Assembly (NCBI GenBank): GCA_022393335.1
Contig: JAJEKB010001370.1
Coordinates: 99,953-163,952 of the forward strand
Length of the DNA stretch: 64,000 nucleotides
Direction of reading: 5' to 3'
DNA from: Macrotrachela quadricornifera
Taxonomy: Eukaryota > Rotifera > Eurotatoria > Philodinida > Philodinidae
Positions 50,243 through 63,424 of the stretch are shown piece by piece (the first letter of the stretch is position 1; each line of letters starts with the position of its first letter). Made by a program: the position numbers and the translations under genes. The notes under the pieces are model-generated. The model worked only from the letters and a program-made list of their open reading frames with translations. It was not told where the DNA came from and searched no databases.

Positions 50243-53200
50243 TAGACGTACATATGATGCACCACTTTTACTACTACTACTACTATTTGTATGTCGCAAT
50301 CACAACTACTCGTTGTTGTTGACCACCGCCTTCAATCAATGTGAACAGAAGGTAGCCATTAGACGATAGAGAGAACGAGAGAGTTGCATTCTCCTCAATT
50401 GAATGGACACGTCGATGGTTTTATTGAAATCGACAAGCAGCCAGCGGTATAGATGGTAAAAGAAAAAGAAGAAAGATGATGATGAACAAGTCCTTCATCT
50501 CTTGATGTGTATGTGTATGTGTGCGTTGACCTGTTTTGACGACGCACTGACAGAAACGGCGAGAGAAGAAGAAAAAAAATCGCTTATTCACTCTCCGATC
50601 AGTGTCGCTTCCGTACGTATGGTTGAACACAGACATCTATAAAAAAAAAAAAAGAGAACTGAAGAGCAAAAAAGGAACAGTATTCTTCTTTTCTCTATTG
50701 CCAAAAGATCGATCAATCGATCGACAGTGGCTTATCTCATCGTAGTATTTTTTCTTCGTCGTCGATCTAAATAACGCGTATAGTAAAAGAGCACTAAAAA
50801 AAAATAGAACAGAAAAAAGACTAAGTGAACAAGTCACGATCAATTCATCGAACTGTTAGATTGTCAAAAAAAAATCGCTCGAGAAAAAATCTCTTTAAAT
50901 GATCGAAATTACAAATATAATACATACGATAATGCGAAGATTTCCTTGAAAACGATTAAACATTTATTCTTCTCTATAGGTACCACTTTCTTTTGTTACA
51001 TTCAAGGTTTAACAATGTATGTATATACATTAACGAATATATACTCTTATTCTATTGACACATACGCAATCGGTGTGAAAAACGATTTGCTCATAGAAAA
51101 TTTTAACATATTCTATCTAATAAATTTGTTTTTTTTTTCTTTCTAATCTAAAAGAACAACAAAATTGACATAAACACAAATCTTAAATGACAGATATCAT
51201 TGCATAATAGAACAAAATGCTTAGTAGCTAACTGGTATGCTTCTATTCTCAACCATCCGTTCACCCCCTAAAAAAGAAGGAATTTCCTCTTTGAATGCAA
51301 ATGTCACCATTCTTTTCTCCTCTCTTTCTTTCTGTATTCAACTATTAAAAAAAAAGGAAATAGAAGATTGTGTCATGTCAAAAAAAAAAGTAACGAACGA
51401 TTATTAGAAATTGTATTTGGTTGTAAATGAATGATGTAAGTTGTCAATTGAAATATATATGTATACGAAGTGATAAGCAAAAAATGGAAATGTCTGGTGT
51501 TTCGCACATACACACATATGGATAATCGGATGAGCGTTATTTGTGTATATATATATATATATATGATGTAAGAATAAGAATAAGAGAAAGATATGGGTAT
51601 AGTTTAATCCAAAGAGAGAAAAGAGAGATTTGGCAAACAAACAAATAAACTATGCATTTGTTCATAAATAAATACGTATGGAGTCTATAACGTAAGCAAG
51701 ATGCGTTATTCAAGGTTGTTTTTTTTTTGTTGTTGTGAAAAGACAACAATAGACATTTCCACCCCCTGCAGGTCACATTCCGTTCATATCAACGATAAAA
51801 GTAAATCACAATGGCTCTCAAGTCCCATTAACTCTATACATATGATGACGGGAAAAGTTCAGCTGTCATATAACAATGATCAATGAGAATCTGTCGCCTT
51901 CTCATACCTTTATTCGTACATATGATATCGATTTACACATACAGGCAATAAGACAAGGAAAGAAAGAAATTAGTCTACTTCAAGGTTATTTCAAGTGGAC
52001 ACATACACATACATACGTTTCTTGGTCGCCAGATTGTATTGTCACTCTTAAAATAACAGATTTTTTTCAAGTGGCTAAACAGGAAAAAATTTAACCGTCA
52101 TTTTATTTGAACATCAAACGAAATTGGAATAACTCTTACAGGTGTTTGTTCTATTTAATTTGATGAAACATAACTTCATAAAAAAAAAAAAGGGAAAATT
52201 CATTTATTCTTTATTAAAAGCTCAATCGGTCATCTATAAAGTTCTTACCCTTCAATGATCGAACATTGATCCTATCAATTTTCCATTCACATTTGAATAA
52301 TCAACAAATCTTTATATTGCTTTACTTGCTCTTTTCTTTCTTCCTTATTCAATCCTTGCGGTTATTTACTTTGTGAACAAGACAGAGGACAAGGCACGGC
52401 TCAAACTCTGAATAAAGAAGACTATAACAATAACAATAAAAAAAAGAACGTGAATGAATGTATATATATATATGTGTATGTATGTGTACGCGCTAGTAGG
52501 CGGGCATGAAGGCAGAAAATGATAATCGGGAAGGGGTGAATGAACTTTTCTTCGTGCTCACTATAGCTTGTAGCACCATACGAATACAACAGACCATTAT
52601 GAAATATACACGCGTTTGCATGCATGTGCATGTTAGTGCAAGTGACTGAAATCTCACGAAAAGAAGAAGAAAAAAGAGAAAAGAAAATGCCTATGTATAA
52701 TAGTGAGTTTATTATGCTTCTTGATCATCTTAACAACGAGTGGAATTTCAATCTAAATGATACTCTCATCTATCTATATGTCTAATACTTAAATGTAAAA
52801 GAGAGAAGAAAAAGTCATTGTACACACCTTGTCAAGGACTTACTCTTTTAGATTGATGATAAAATATAGAAAGAGAAATCATTGTCCAAGATAGCATACT
52901 TCCGTACTTGATTCTAGTCATTTTCTTTCTTTTATTTACTATGTTTCATCCTGAATGACCAGCAATATCTGACAGTATAAAAGAAGGAAGTATTCTTTTC
53001 TCTGGTCAATGTAAAAGAGTATGTTTGAAAATGATGCCTATGGGCTATTATAATTATGTCATCGGTGGTAGATTGAATACAAAAGAGAAAGGGACAAAAA
53101 AAATCTCTATTCCTCTCTAGATTTTTTCCGATAGAGACAATGCATGCTGAGATGATGAAAAGACATCTAGGTAATCATTATAATAAATTCGAATACAACA

Positions 53201-56200
53201 AGCTGATGCCGCCTTCCTGCCGTTTGTTGTTTAAGCTTGGATGCGTCTTTTTTCTATCCGATCGGTCATCTATTTGACTACCTGACTACCTATGTATATA
53301 AACTTATTGATCATAATCAATATTTTAATTATTTATCCTCAGTTGGATACGAAACAAAAAACAGGTGTCGGACTAAACTGAATGATGTTCATCATTGAGT
53401 CCTTGATCGATTACATAAGATAATCATTCATCATTCAATTTAACTAAACATGTGGAATATATACGCATGCATCGAAATTAAAGTCAAGAAATTCAAACTT
53501 TAATATACATACACAATAAAAGTGACTATGATAAAAGAAAACAGTAGCAAAAAAAAAAGAGAAAAGAAAATGAAACAAAATGACATTAGAACTTCCAATA
53601 TGACGCAACTCTTTTTACTCTTTCTTTATACATCTCATAGAACAGTAAATCACTTCTACTGTTTTCTTTATGTATTATGGAACTTCTGTTCTTATTTAAG
53701 TTCGCTTTCAACCTGCTAATGGCTTCTCATACGATTTCATAATCAACAATATAACAAAAGCAACAAAAAAAAATGTCTCGCTTGACCAAAGTTTTAAGAA
53801 TGTGGCACGCACAATTATATACAATCGAGCCGGTAATGAAATAACTTGTCATTTTTTTTCGGTCAAAAAAAAAAGAAGAAAAAGAGTATAGAAAAAGGAT
53901 CGAACAATTAATTCACTGTACGACCGACGACATTACATCGTTCGAAGAGGCAAAATATAACAATTTGCATCCTATTCAGAATAAGAGGGAAGCAAAAAAC
54001 GTTCTGTGTCGGGGACAGAATGTCAAGTAATCGTCATAAGCAATACATAATCGATATGGTAGTCTCTCTCTAGAGATAGATAGTCGAAAATGCAAATAAA
54101 AACGAATAAAACTGTTCATTACACAACAGACCAAAACATAATATATATATATATATACATACATATAGAAATTGTTAAACAACTGGATGATAAACATTTA
54201 GTTAATAAAAATTTATGCAAGTCTCAGAGATAAAAGACTCATTTAACGATATGTCAAAGCTCAAATTACGATTTAAACAAGATAGACAAAATATATATTT
54301 ATAAAAAATAATCGATCTAATTTTGTCTGTCTCGTTCAAATATACATTGAAAATAATTAGTTTTTCAACGAATTCCACCCAAGAACTGATAAGAAAAAAA
54401 AATAGTACAAAAATTTTTCTCATTGCATGTTGATAAAAGACATATAGATAATAAGTTTCAAATAATCTAATAGGAACAATCTCTATATTAATTGGTCATC
54501 CTACCTATATCATTGCATGCAATCATCTAAAGTCGAACAGAAATAAATGAACGAGAAATGAAGTGAAAACTGATTCTTTTTCTTTTTTTTTTTACCTTTT
54601 ATATAGATAAATAATAAAGACATGCAATGTAAATAGGATGGAAGAATAATGCGATAAAAATACCACACTGATGAATTCGATTCAGAAAGGAATTTAACCT
54701 TGTACTATTTAAATGTATGTTCGTACATCTGGATTGATAATCGGCTTTAGTAACAATGCTTACCATCATCATCATCATCATGACAATTTACAGATGTTGT
54801 ATGACTGAAAATAATATTAATACTATTCGTAGAAGAAAATAAAAAGGTCATTGTCATGTTCTGTTTGCTCAAGAGAATATATAACAATGAATCGACTGAT
54901 CCCGTATAGTTTTATGTTTAGTGAAATGAACTCGAGAAAAGAATGGAATAAATAGACATTTATTTTTAACGAACTTACACATGTGCGATCGACTAACAAG
55001 CAATTAAAGATGATTAGTTGACTGATAGAGAGATAGATAGTGTGAACGACTAAGTTGACGAATAGAGACAGACACGCACATATACGAGACATGTTCAAGA
55101 ATGAATGACAACAACAACGATGAGATTTTTTTTGTCTCTGCCTCTCTCTCTTCACGCCATTCATTCATTGTACATAGATTAACACGAATCTGTACCATTG
55201 ACACTCTTCACACATTTACACACGCATATGCATATACTATACATACTATGTAAATCCTTGTGGAAATCATCTCTATTCTCTTTGTTTGGCCAACTGTTCT
55301 AATGTATATTTCTCGTTCGATCATGCCTATCGAATTATTCAAGCTTTTATTGCATTTCTATACGGTTACGAAATATTCATTCAATCTTGTATTTCATGTG
55401 AGACCTTCGCATGTGTTAAAAGGAACAAAATTGAACCTACTATCATTACCCATCCATGCCTTTTGACTATATACAATATTACACTTCGATATTGATTAGA
55501 ATGAAGACAGAAGCGCAAATTGTTTGTTCACACACCGAGACGAATGGAGAATTGTTAGGATGATGGAGTCGTTGTCATCATCGACGAATCATTCCTCATC
55601 GTCATTCAAACGTATCTAATTGCGAGTGATGGTGTGCTGGTACTCAACTATCCATCTTAGAATAATTACATCATACAAGAAGAAACAACAATGAACAAAA
55701 AGAATACATATAATACATAATAATGACTCTAATAGGTTATGATGACGGATTTTCTCACCTGACCTTTTATCTCATATAAATGAAAGCGATTTTTTTTCTT
55801 TCCATTTCTATTTTCTTTTTCTTCTTAAATACTCTTATTATTCAAAACAACAGCTCTGAGATTAGCTTCTCATCTTTTTCCACATAGTCGAATAAAGCTA
55901 GTAAAACTCATAAAAAAAACTATCCATATACCCTCAAGGCAAACCGACAATAATTTCCGTCCTTGTTGCTCGTGCTAAAACAATTAAATGAGAAATGCAT
56001 TGCTTGATTATTGTCACGCTAGTGAGAACATGCCTCGAGCGATTCAATACTCTCATTTAGTCACCATAGAGTTCGGTAGATTCAATATCATACACATGTG
56101 ATTTAATATAAATAGCAAATTTATCTCTTGTTTCGTTGTCGTCTACCCTGTGATCTTCTTGCCGATTGAATATAATGTCCGAATGTGTTAGTAATCGTTT

Positions 56201-58397
56201 TTTTCCGTAGGCTATATTCGATGACAATGACCTTTTGCTTAAGCAAAGTTCGTTCACATCGATATATACATATACATATATATATATATACAATGTATCT
56301 ATCATCATATATGCTCTTTGAACAAATAGCTTAAAAGAGAAAGCGAAGGTGAGATATATAACTGATATCAGTTGTTTTCTTTGCATAATGAATTAATTTA
56401 TGTTCAAGCAAAATTCATGAATAAACATATAGTCATTCGTATTCTTTTTTTTTCTATTTGCATGATAATACAATGTGAGATTGAAAACGAAAGGATCAAA
56501 ATTTCAATTATCAACCTTGATATAATGAATAAGACTATAATATAGTGTCAACAATATTTCTATCTAGAGGGAAATACGCTTGAATAGGAAACAAAATTGA
56601 TTGTTTATTTGCTATACAGACAATAAGCATGAAATTAACAAACACATTCAATTATATATTGTATATATATATAAGTAGCTATTTCAATTATATTATTTAA
56701 GAAAATGTTTTGATTTTGTATAATATATATATAAACAAAACAATCTTAATTAATGGAAAAATGTACACAAAATCCAATATTCTATTTCAACAATCAAAAG
56801 ATTCTTTTTCCTATTGATTACGTAGTGTATTATATTGCAATCAAAATATAAAATAAAAACACATGCATATTTAACACTTATAACAAAGTGTGAATTGATA
56901 TATATAAAAACAATTGTTTAATTTATTTTCAAATATGAAAACATGATTGTATGTTTATACACTTGTGTTGTACCAAATTTTCATTTTCTTCTCAGTTGGT
57001 GAACACAATTTAAAAATGATTTCAATTGTCTTAGAAACAAATAGATCAATGTGAGAAAAAAAAAGGAGAATAATCGTGGAAAATCTTGTTTATCTATATT
57101 ATATGTTAAAAGAATATGTATGATAATTTTTTGCATGTATATACAAAGGATTGAATTATCACGTTTCATTGGACAATTTTTAATGTTTATTGATGTATGT
57201 TACGTGACTATATCATGATATTCGATGGTTTCATACATTTTAACAATGAAGTGATGAAGCAAAATATGATCTAATTATTGATAGAGATGACAGACAGTAG
57301 TAAAATTATATATTTTTTTTGTAAGGTTACCTTTCTGTTTGCCTTATACATGTTTGAAAAGCAATGAATTCTTCATATATCATGACATATAAAAAAAGGT
57401 TCAAGCATCATTAAAGATTAAGATGCGTTATTCATACGTTCAATCTTTACTATATCCATGTGAAAAATACGATCTATTGTTGTATTGTCAAGATTTAGAA
57501 CTAACAATAAGTGCAAGAATCACTTGACGAGATTCATCAAAAATGTGAAGAAACATCTGTAAATAGCTTTTGAGATGAAAAAAACTTAGTCTTTATTCTC
57601 TAATAGACTGCTAACTTTTAATATAGTGTCAGCTACATAGTATCACTTATATTTTCGTATATACTTGTTAAGCAACTATCGAAAGGCTTTCTTAATAAAA
57701 GATCAAGTAAATAAACTAGAAGCATGGATTTTTTAAAGTGTTTTTTTTTAAGAATATATAGATTCTTGATGATCGAATTCTTTTACTATAGTACTAGGTA
57801 TTTTTTTTCACTTGATATTGTAAAGATAGTATTATTATTCTTTAATAATATTCTATTTGTATCATTTGACTATATAGTAAAAAGAATTCTATTGAGATTT
57901 CGCGATTATGACTGATATAGTTATCTACTGGTCTTATCAATTTTATTCTTAAATATAATGACTTATAAATCATTGGGAACATTCATCACATTTCTTTCAT
58001 GTTTATATATATGACAAATTGTAAAAAAACAGATAGTACAGCAACATCGTTGTTTTATGTTTATTAACATATCTGTAAAGGATACATATCGGAGTGGTTA
58101 AATTTTTTTAGAGTAATCGATCTAATGTTTTTTACATCGAAAATATATTTCATATATATATATGTAGATAAAACAGAGAAATGTTCTGAAAGTAATAGCG
58201 TTCCTCTTAATGAGAAAAATATTCTCTCTTATTCTATAAAAAGCGAATTAGGATATAAATGAAAAAAAGTAAATTAATGGCAACAGATAAGTTTTCGCAT
58301 TAATAAACGAAAAAGTTCATCGCTTAGGAAATGAATAGTAACCGGAAAAAGAATACTACAAAAGGCAGATTGTCAATATAACACTTGATTTTACTCA

Positions 58398-59420
58398 TGA
58401 CAATACCTAGAAATAACAAAGCATTTTACAAAATGTTGAATGATGATGAATGTTTAGCAGAATTTATTCGTGATCATGACCTTGACAAAAGAAGCGAATA
58501 ATATATTTTCCATTGCGATTCTTTGCTAATCGAAACAGCAAAAAAAAAAGAAATTGAAGGATGGTACTATTAAGACCTATCCTACAATAGGTTGTATTAA
58601 TAGATTATGCCGCAACTAGTTATGCAGTAGAAAAGACACTTTTTTCTCCTACATCGATACACTTATTCATCCAAATTCAAAATTAGAAGTGCGAAGAATA
58701 CTCGAAATATTATGATTATGGTATCTATCAATTGTATCATCAACAATTGTCACCTCAGTGAATATTACACAATCAACAATAGTGCATTGGATGAGTTGTC
58801 TCAGAGAAGCAAGCAGTTTCTAATGCGCTTAAGTTTGTTTTTACTATTCTTCATCTTCTCTTAGCCATGTCAAGTTAAGTTCAATGATACTCTCGAGATG
58901 GATGGCGGCATTGGAGAGGTCGTTCAAACTGATGAATCTTTATTTTATGGAAAGCGCAACTATAATCGTGGTCGATTTCTTTCAGATAATTTGTAAGTAG
59001 TAATAATAATAATGATATTGCTACTACTCATGTTAATATTTGTAACCATGGAATTCGCATTAAAAGTATGAATCTTTCAGATTATAATCTTTAACGTATA
59101 TCTCTTTCTAAACGTGTTAGGCTCATGAATATTTAGAATTACTCAACCATCGAATGACTCTTATGAAATATGATTTTTCCACATGGAACGGCGTGATGCT
59201 GCTACACTTCTTCCAATCATATCGAAACACGTCTATCTCAGCAAAACTATCTTATCTAATCGATGTAAAGCTTATAATTATTTACAAACTACTTATCACC
59301 ATGATTATCAGATGATCAACCACTTGGAAAACTTTATTAAACCAGACATTGAATGTCATGCTCAACTGATCGAATCGTTATGCGATCAAGCACAAACAAA
59401 AATGATGTGCACATTGTGAA
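58398..59420 (+). pseudogene. Decayed Merlin (IS1595/ISXO2-like) transposase
   Basis: Fragments in several frames follow the order of a Merlin transposase. An N-terminal zinc-ribbon-like start (near 58398, LNDDECLAEFIRDHDL) comes first, then a helix-turn-helix-like stretch with STIVHWM near 58780. The catalytic-core motif VVQTDESLFYGKRNYNRGR (about 58920-58975) follows, and then ERRDAATLLPIISKH to YQMINHLENFIKPD and LIESLCDQAQ (59183-59400). The first catalytic Asp and the last Glu can be placed, but the second Asp (TILSNRCKAY) has become Asn. Frameshifts and stops separate the parts, so the element is dead. Merlin transposases are eukaryotic relatives of bacterial IS1016/IS1595. Terminal repeats were not found. 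Confidence 0.85.
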
Positions 59421-60035
59421 GTTCATCATTATTCGGATCTCATCCTTAAAGATATACCTGCATCAATCTTATATGATATACATAAATATTGTATGAAGTA
59501 ATCACTAAATGCAATTTCAATTGTAGATATATTAAATAATAATTATTTTATACATTTGTTTTTTTATATCTTATTTACTAACTTTATTTGTCACAGCTAA
59601 TTGATTTTTTTCCCATTCAGACAAATACTATTACTTTCAGAACGTTTCTCTGTCTTATCTACATATATATATATATAATCCAATTAGCTGTTGAAATACT
59701 TTATTTTACATAAAAAGAAACATTTTCTGTAGAAAATACTTCTATCAGTTTCCAGCGACATCTTTCATATTGAATGTTGAGTATTTTTTTTCTTTTTACA
59801 CAAGATTTTAGTTAGCAATATGTTTTAAAAGATGAAAACATTTTTTTTAAAGTTAATAAAATGCTAAAAGGAGGTAAATCTTATTTTCTTTCGTTGTACC
59901 TATCAGTAAACATTTTAAGTAAAAACGAACAAATAATAAATCCTGGAAATGGATTCATATAACATACTGTTTATTTTTAAAGTTTAATATTCTACCTTTT
60001 AATATTTAGTTGTAGGATAAAAAATAAATTAAATT
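59421..60035. other. Intergenic region upstream of PEPD
   Basis: AT-rich; no gene seen. It includes a T-rich AG (60008-60009) shortly before the PEPD start codon. Confidence 0.4.
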
Positions 60036-62037
60036 ATGACTACGTTTAGTGAATCAAAGTATTTTTGGAAAGGTGGACAAACACTTAAAGTACCAATGGA
60101 ATTATTTAAATTAAATCGTCAACGTCTTTGTGAAGCATTACGTAGTCATCGAACATTACCACAAGATTCATTTGTTCTTTTACAAGGTGGTACAAGTGAA
60201 ATGCGTAATTGTAGTGATCATGAACCATTATTTCGTCAAGAATCATTTTTCCATTGGGCATTTGGCGTTATAGAACCAGATTTTTTGGGTGCAATTAATG
60301 TTCAAAATGGTGAATCATTATTATTTATACCACGTTTACCACCATCTTATGTTGCTTGGATGGGTAAAATAAAAGAAACAGATGAATTTAAAACAATTTA
60401 TCATGTTGATCATGTTTACTATGTTGATGAATTAGAAAAAGTCTTTGATGAATTAGTTGGTGCAACAAAATTAATTCTTGTATTAAATGGTTTAAATACG
60501 GATAGTGGAAAAGAATCGAAAGCAGCTCATTTTGATGGAATTGATAAATTTCATGTTGATAAAACAACATTACATCCAATTATCAGTGAATGTCGAGTTT
60601 TAAAAACAGATTTGGAATTGGATGTTATGCGATATACTAATAAAATTAGTTCTGAAGCACATAAATTTGTTATGCTTAATATTAAAGATGGTAGGTCAAG
60701 ATTGATTATTTGATATATATATAAAATTATAGTGAAGTTTTAATAAATATATAAATAACAAAAAAAATAGTAATAATAGAATGTTTAGAGATGAACAAAT
60801 CGACATGAAAATAAGATAAAATGTAGAAAAATAATAATGCTAGAATCGGCAATATGTAAGGTAACAGTTTAGTAAACTACATTTATTTACGAAAAGAATT
60901 GACAATACATCATTCAATCTACTTCGATATTTCTTATCCATAAAGTGCAGTAGTAAAGTATTTTGGGTTATCGCGTCCAATTTTTAGAAATATTCTACTT
61001 AATCTACCTCAACTATAACGAAGGTCAAGACTTGGAAATAATAATTGAATATGTTAAAAAAATCATGGAAAATATTAATATTGAATGATTTTCAAAATCT
61101 ACAATGAATTGTGTAAACTATGTTTTCTTTTATAGGCATGTATGAATATGAGATTGAATCATTATTTCAATATTATTGTCATCGTTATGGTGCTATGCGG
61201 CATATGTCTTATACTTGTATATGTGCAACTGGTGAAAATCCAGCTGTACTTCATTATGGTCATGCTGGTGCACCAAATGATCGTCGATTTACATCGAAAG
61301 ATATGTGTTTATTTGATATGGGTGGCGAATATTGTTGTTATGCATCTGATATAACCTGTTCATTTCCTGTATCTGGTCGTTTTACAAAAGAACAACGAAT
61401 TATTTATGAAGCTGTACTTGATGCTAATCGTCAAGTAATGAAAAGTGTTCGACCAGGCGTATCATGGGTTGATATGCATTTATTAGCTGAACGAACACAA
61501 CTTGAACATTTAAAAGAAGCTGGTCTTATACAAGGTGATATTGATGAAATGATGAATGTTCGATTAGGTGCTTTATTTATGCCACATGGTCTTGGACATA
61601 TGATTGGTATTGATACACATGATGTTGGTGGTTATCTTGATCCTCAAACACGTTCAACATTATCTGGTTTAAAATCATTACGAACAAATCGTTCATTAAA
61701 TGAACGTATGTGTTTAACAATTGAACCAGGAATTTATTTCAATGAAGGCTTATTGAATAATGCTTATAAGAATGAAGAATTAAATAAATTTTTAATTAAA
61801 AATGAAATTGATAAATATTTACATGTTGGCGGTGTAAGAATTGAAGATAATATTGTTATAACAAAAGATGGTTGTGAATTATTAACAGTTGTTCCACGTA
61901 CTTGTAATGAAATTGAAGAATGGATGAAATATAATGATCAACAAGTAATTGAAAAAATTGATTATCAATTATTCGATGAATTAAATAAAAAACATCAATA
62001 CAAAAATCAATATTTATCAATAAAAAAGGACACTTAA
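60036..62037 (+). CDS. PEPD: Xaa-Pro dipeptidase (prolidase)
   Basis: Two exons, 60036-60690 and 61136-62037, separated by a 445-bp intron, give 518 aa (human enzyme 493 aa). The N-terminal domain (to about residue 180) contains YFWKGGQTLKVPMELF, FVLLQGG and the ESFFHWAFGVIEPDFLGAI region. The C-terminal pita-bread metallopeptidase domain has all five metal ligands in place: two Asp in LFDMGGEYCCYASDITCSFP, His in MPHGLGHMIGIDTHDVGGY, Glu in LTIEPGIYF and Glu in VGGVRIEDNIVIT. Prolidase releases C-terminal Pro or hydroxy-Pro from dipeptides in the cytosol, using Mn2+. The C-terminal tail after ECR-type motifs is Lys/Gln/Asn-rich and longer than usual. The splice join reads KDG-MYEYEIESLF. Confidence 0.96.
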
Positions 62038-62414
62038 AGTGAAAAAAATTTTTTTTTTAAATATCTACTTATGCAATCAGTCTTATTTACACATTTGTGA
62101 TTTAATTATTTTTATTTCTTTTTTTTTTTTTAAATTTTCATGCATATAGTGATTCTGATCGTTTTGTTTTTAGATATATATATATATATAACAAGTGAAT
62201 ATTCAACAACTTTCAATCTGATGATAGAAAATAAAATAAATATATAGAAGAAAATTTAATTAATAATGTCGGAATAATTACCGAAAAAAACATTCATTAC
62301 ATGTCATTTCAAGTTTAATTACTAAATATTTCTAATTTTTCAAAAATACTATTTTGAATATGATATATATGTTATATTCTAGATTGAATATTTTAATCAC
62401 TTTCAATCATCATC

Positions 62415-63424
62415 ATGTCTCCTGTAACAGGTAGTACTAGTACAACAAAAAAAACAACAACAACCAAGACGACAACATCGTCAAAGACATCAACATCAAC
62501 AGGTAAAGCATCAAGTGGTGCATTAAAAAAAGGCAAAAAGAAAATCGCTGCTGCACCACTCAAGGCTAAAACTGAAACAAAAAAACTTGTTAATCCTTTA
62601 TATGAAAAACGAGCAAAAAATTTTGGTATTGGTCAAGGTAAGAATGAATAAATTATATATTTATGTAATTTTATTAAAAATTATTTTACATAGATATTCA
62701 ACCAAAACGTGATTTAACACGTTTTGTTAAATGGCCACAATATATTCGTGTTCAACGTCAACGTAGTATTTTACTTAAACGTTTGAAAGTTCCACCACCA
62801 ATTAATCAATTTACTCAAACACTTGATAAACAAACATCAACACAATTGTTTAAATTACTTGAAAAATATCGTCCGGAAACTAAAGCTGAAAGAAAACTTC
62901 GTTTAAAACAACGTGCAACAGATCAAGCTAAAACCGATAAACCAGATCGACCAACAAAACGACCTAATGGTCTTCGTAGCGGAATGAATACCGTTACAAC
63001 ATTAGTCGAAAAAAAGAAAGCACAATTGGTAATTAAAAAAAAAAAGAACTAAGAAAAATTATCTCTTTATTATTTTCTTTAGGTACTCATTGCTCATGAT
63101 GTTGAACCAATTGAACTTGTTCTTCATTTACCAACATTATGTCGTAAAATGGGTGTTCCATATTGTATTGTTAAAGGCAAAGCACGACTTGGTCGTCTTG
63201 TTCATTTAAAAACTTGTTCATCAGTAGCCTTAACCGATGTTAATACTGAAGATAAATCTGGTTTAGGTAAAATAATTGAAGCTGTTAAAACCAACTTTAA
63301 TGATCGTTATGATGAATTACGTCGTCATTGGGGTGGTGGTGTTTTGGGTAATAAATCTCAAGCACGTATTAACCGTCTTGAACGTCTTAAAGCTCGAGAA
63401 GCAGCACATCAAAGAAATGCTTAA
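62415..63424 (+). CDS. RPL7A: 60S ribosomal protein eL8 (RPL7A)
   Basis: Three exons, 62415-62637, 62694-63028 and 63083-63424, give 299 aa, about 30 longer than vertebrate RPL7A. The extra length is an N-terminal Thr/Ser/Lys tract (residues 4-40) before the conserved [21 protein letters not shown]. Further conserved blocks are [32 protein letters not shown], the L7Ae RNA-binding core [37 protein letters not shown] and the C-terminal [17 protein letters not shown]. eL8 is a structural component of the large subunit that binds 28S/5.8S rRNA kink-turns. A T-rich stretch ending in AG (62381-62382) precedes the ATG by 32 bp. Confidence 0.97.

Larger units (their letters stand above)
48252..58397. 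other. 10-kb gene desert upstream of the Ig/FN3 receptor
   Basis: No supported gene on either strand. The many ORFs of 60-125 codons are translations of simple repeats and pyrimidine tracts without domain features. It is rich in microsatellites and short palindromes. Its position upstream of a receptor gene makes it a plausible regulatory domain, but no specific element is identified. Confidence 0.5.

Noticed and set aside
48700..56400. Numerous ORFs of 60-125 codons upstream of the receptor gene, including one of 124 codons at 48706-49080
   Set aside because: Their sequences are dominated by Arg/Lys/Glu or Phe/Ser runs from GA and CT tracts; no signal, fold or conserved motif supports them as genes.
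59183..59419. A separate 78-residue gene
   Set aside because: It reads as the C-terminal third of a Merlin transposase and lies in frame-broken continuity with upstream fragments, so it is part of the transposase relic.
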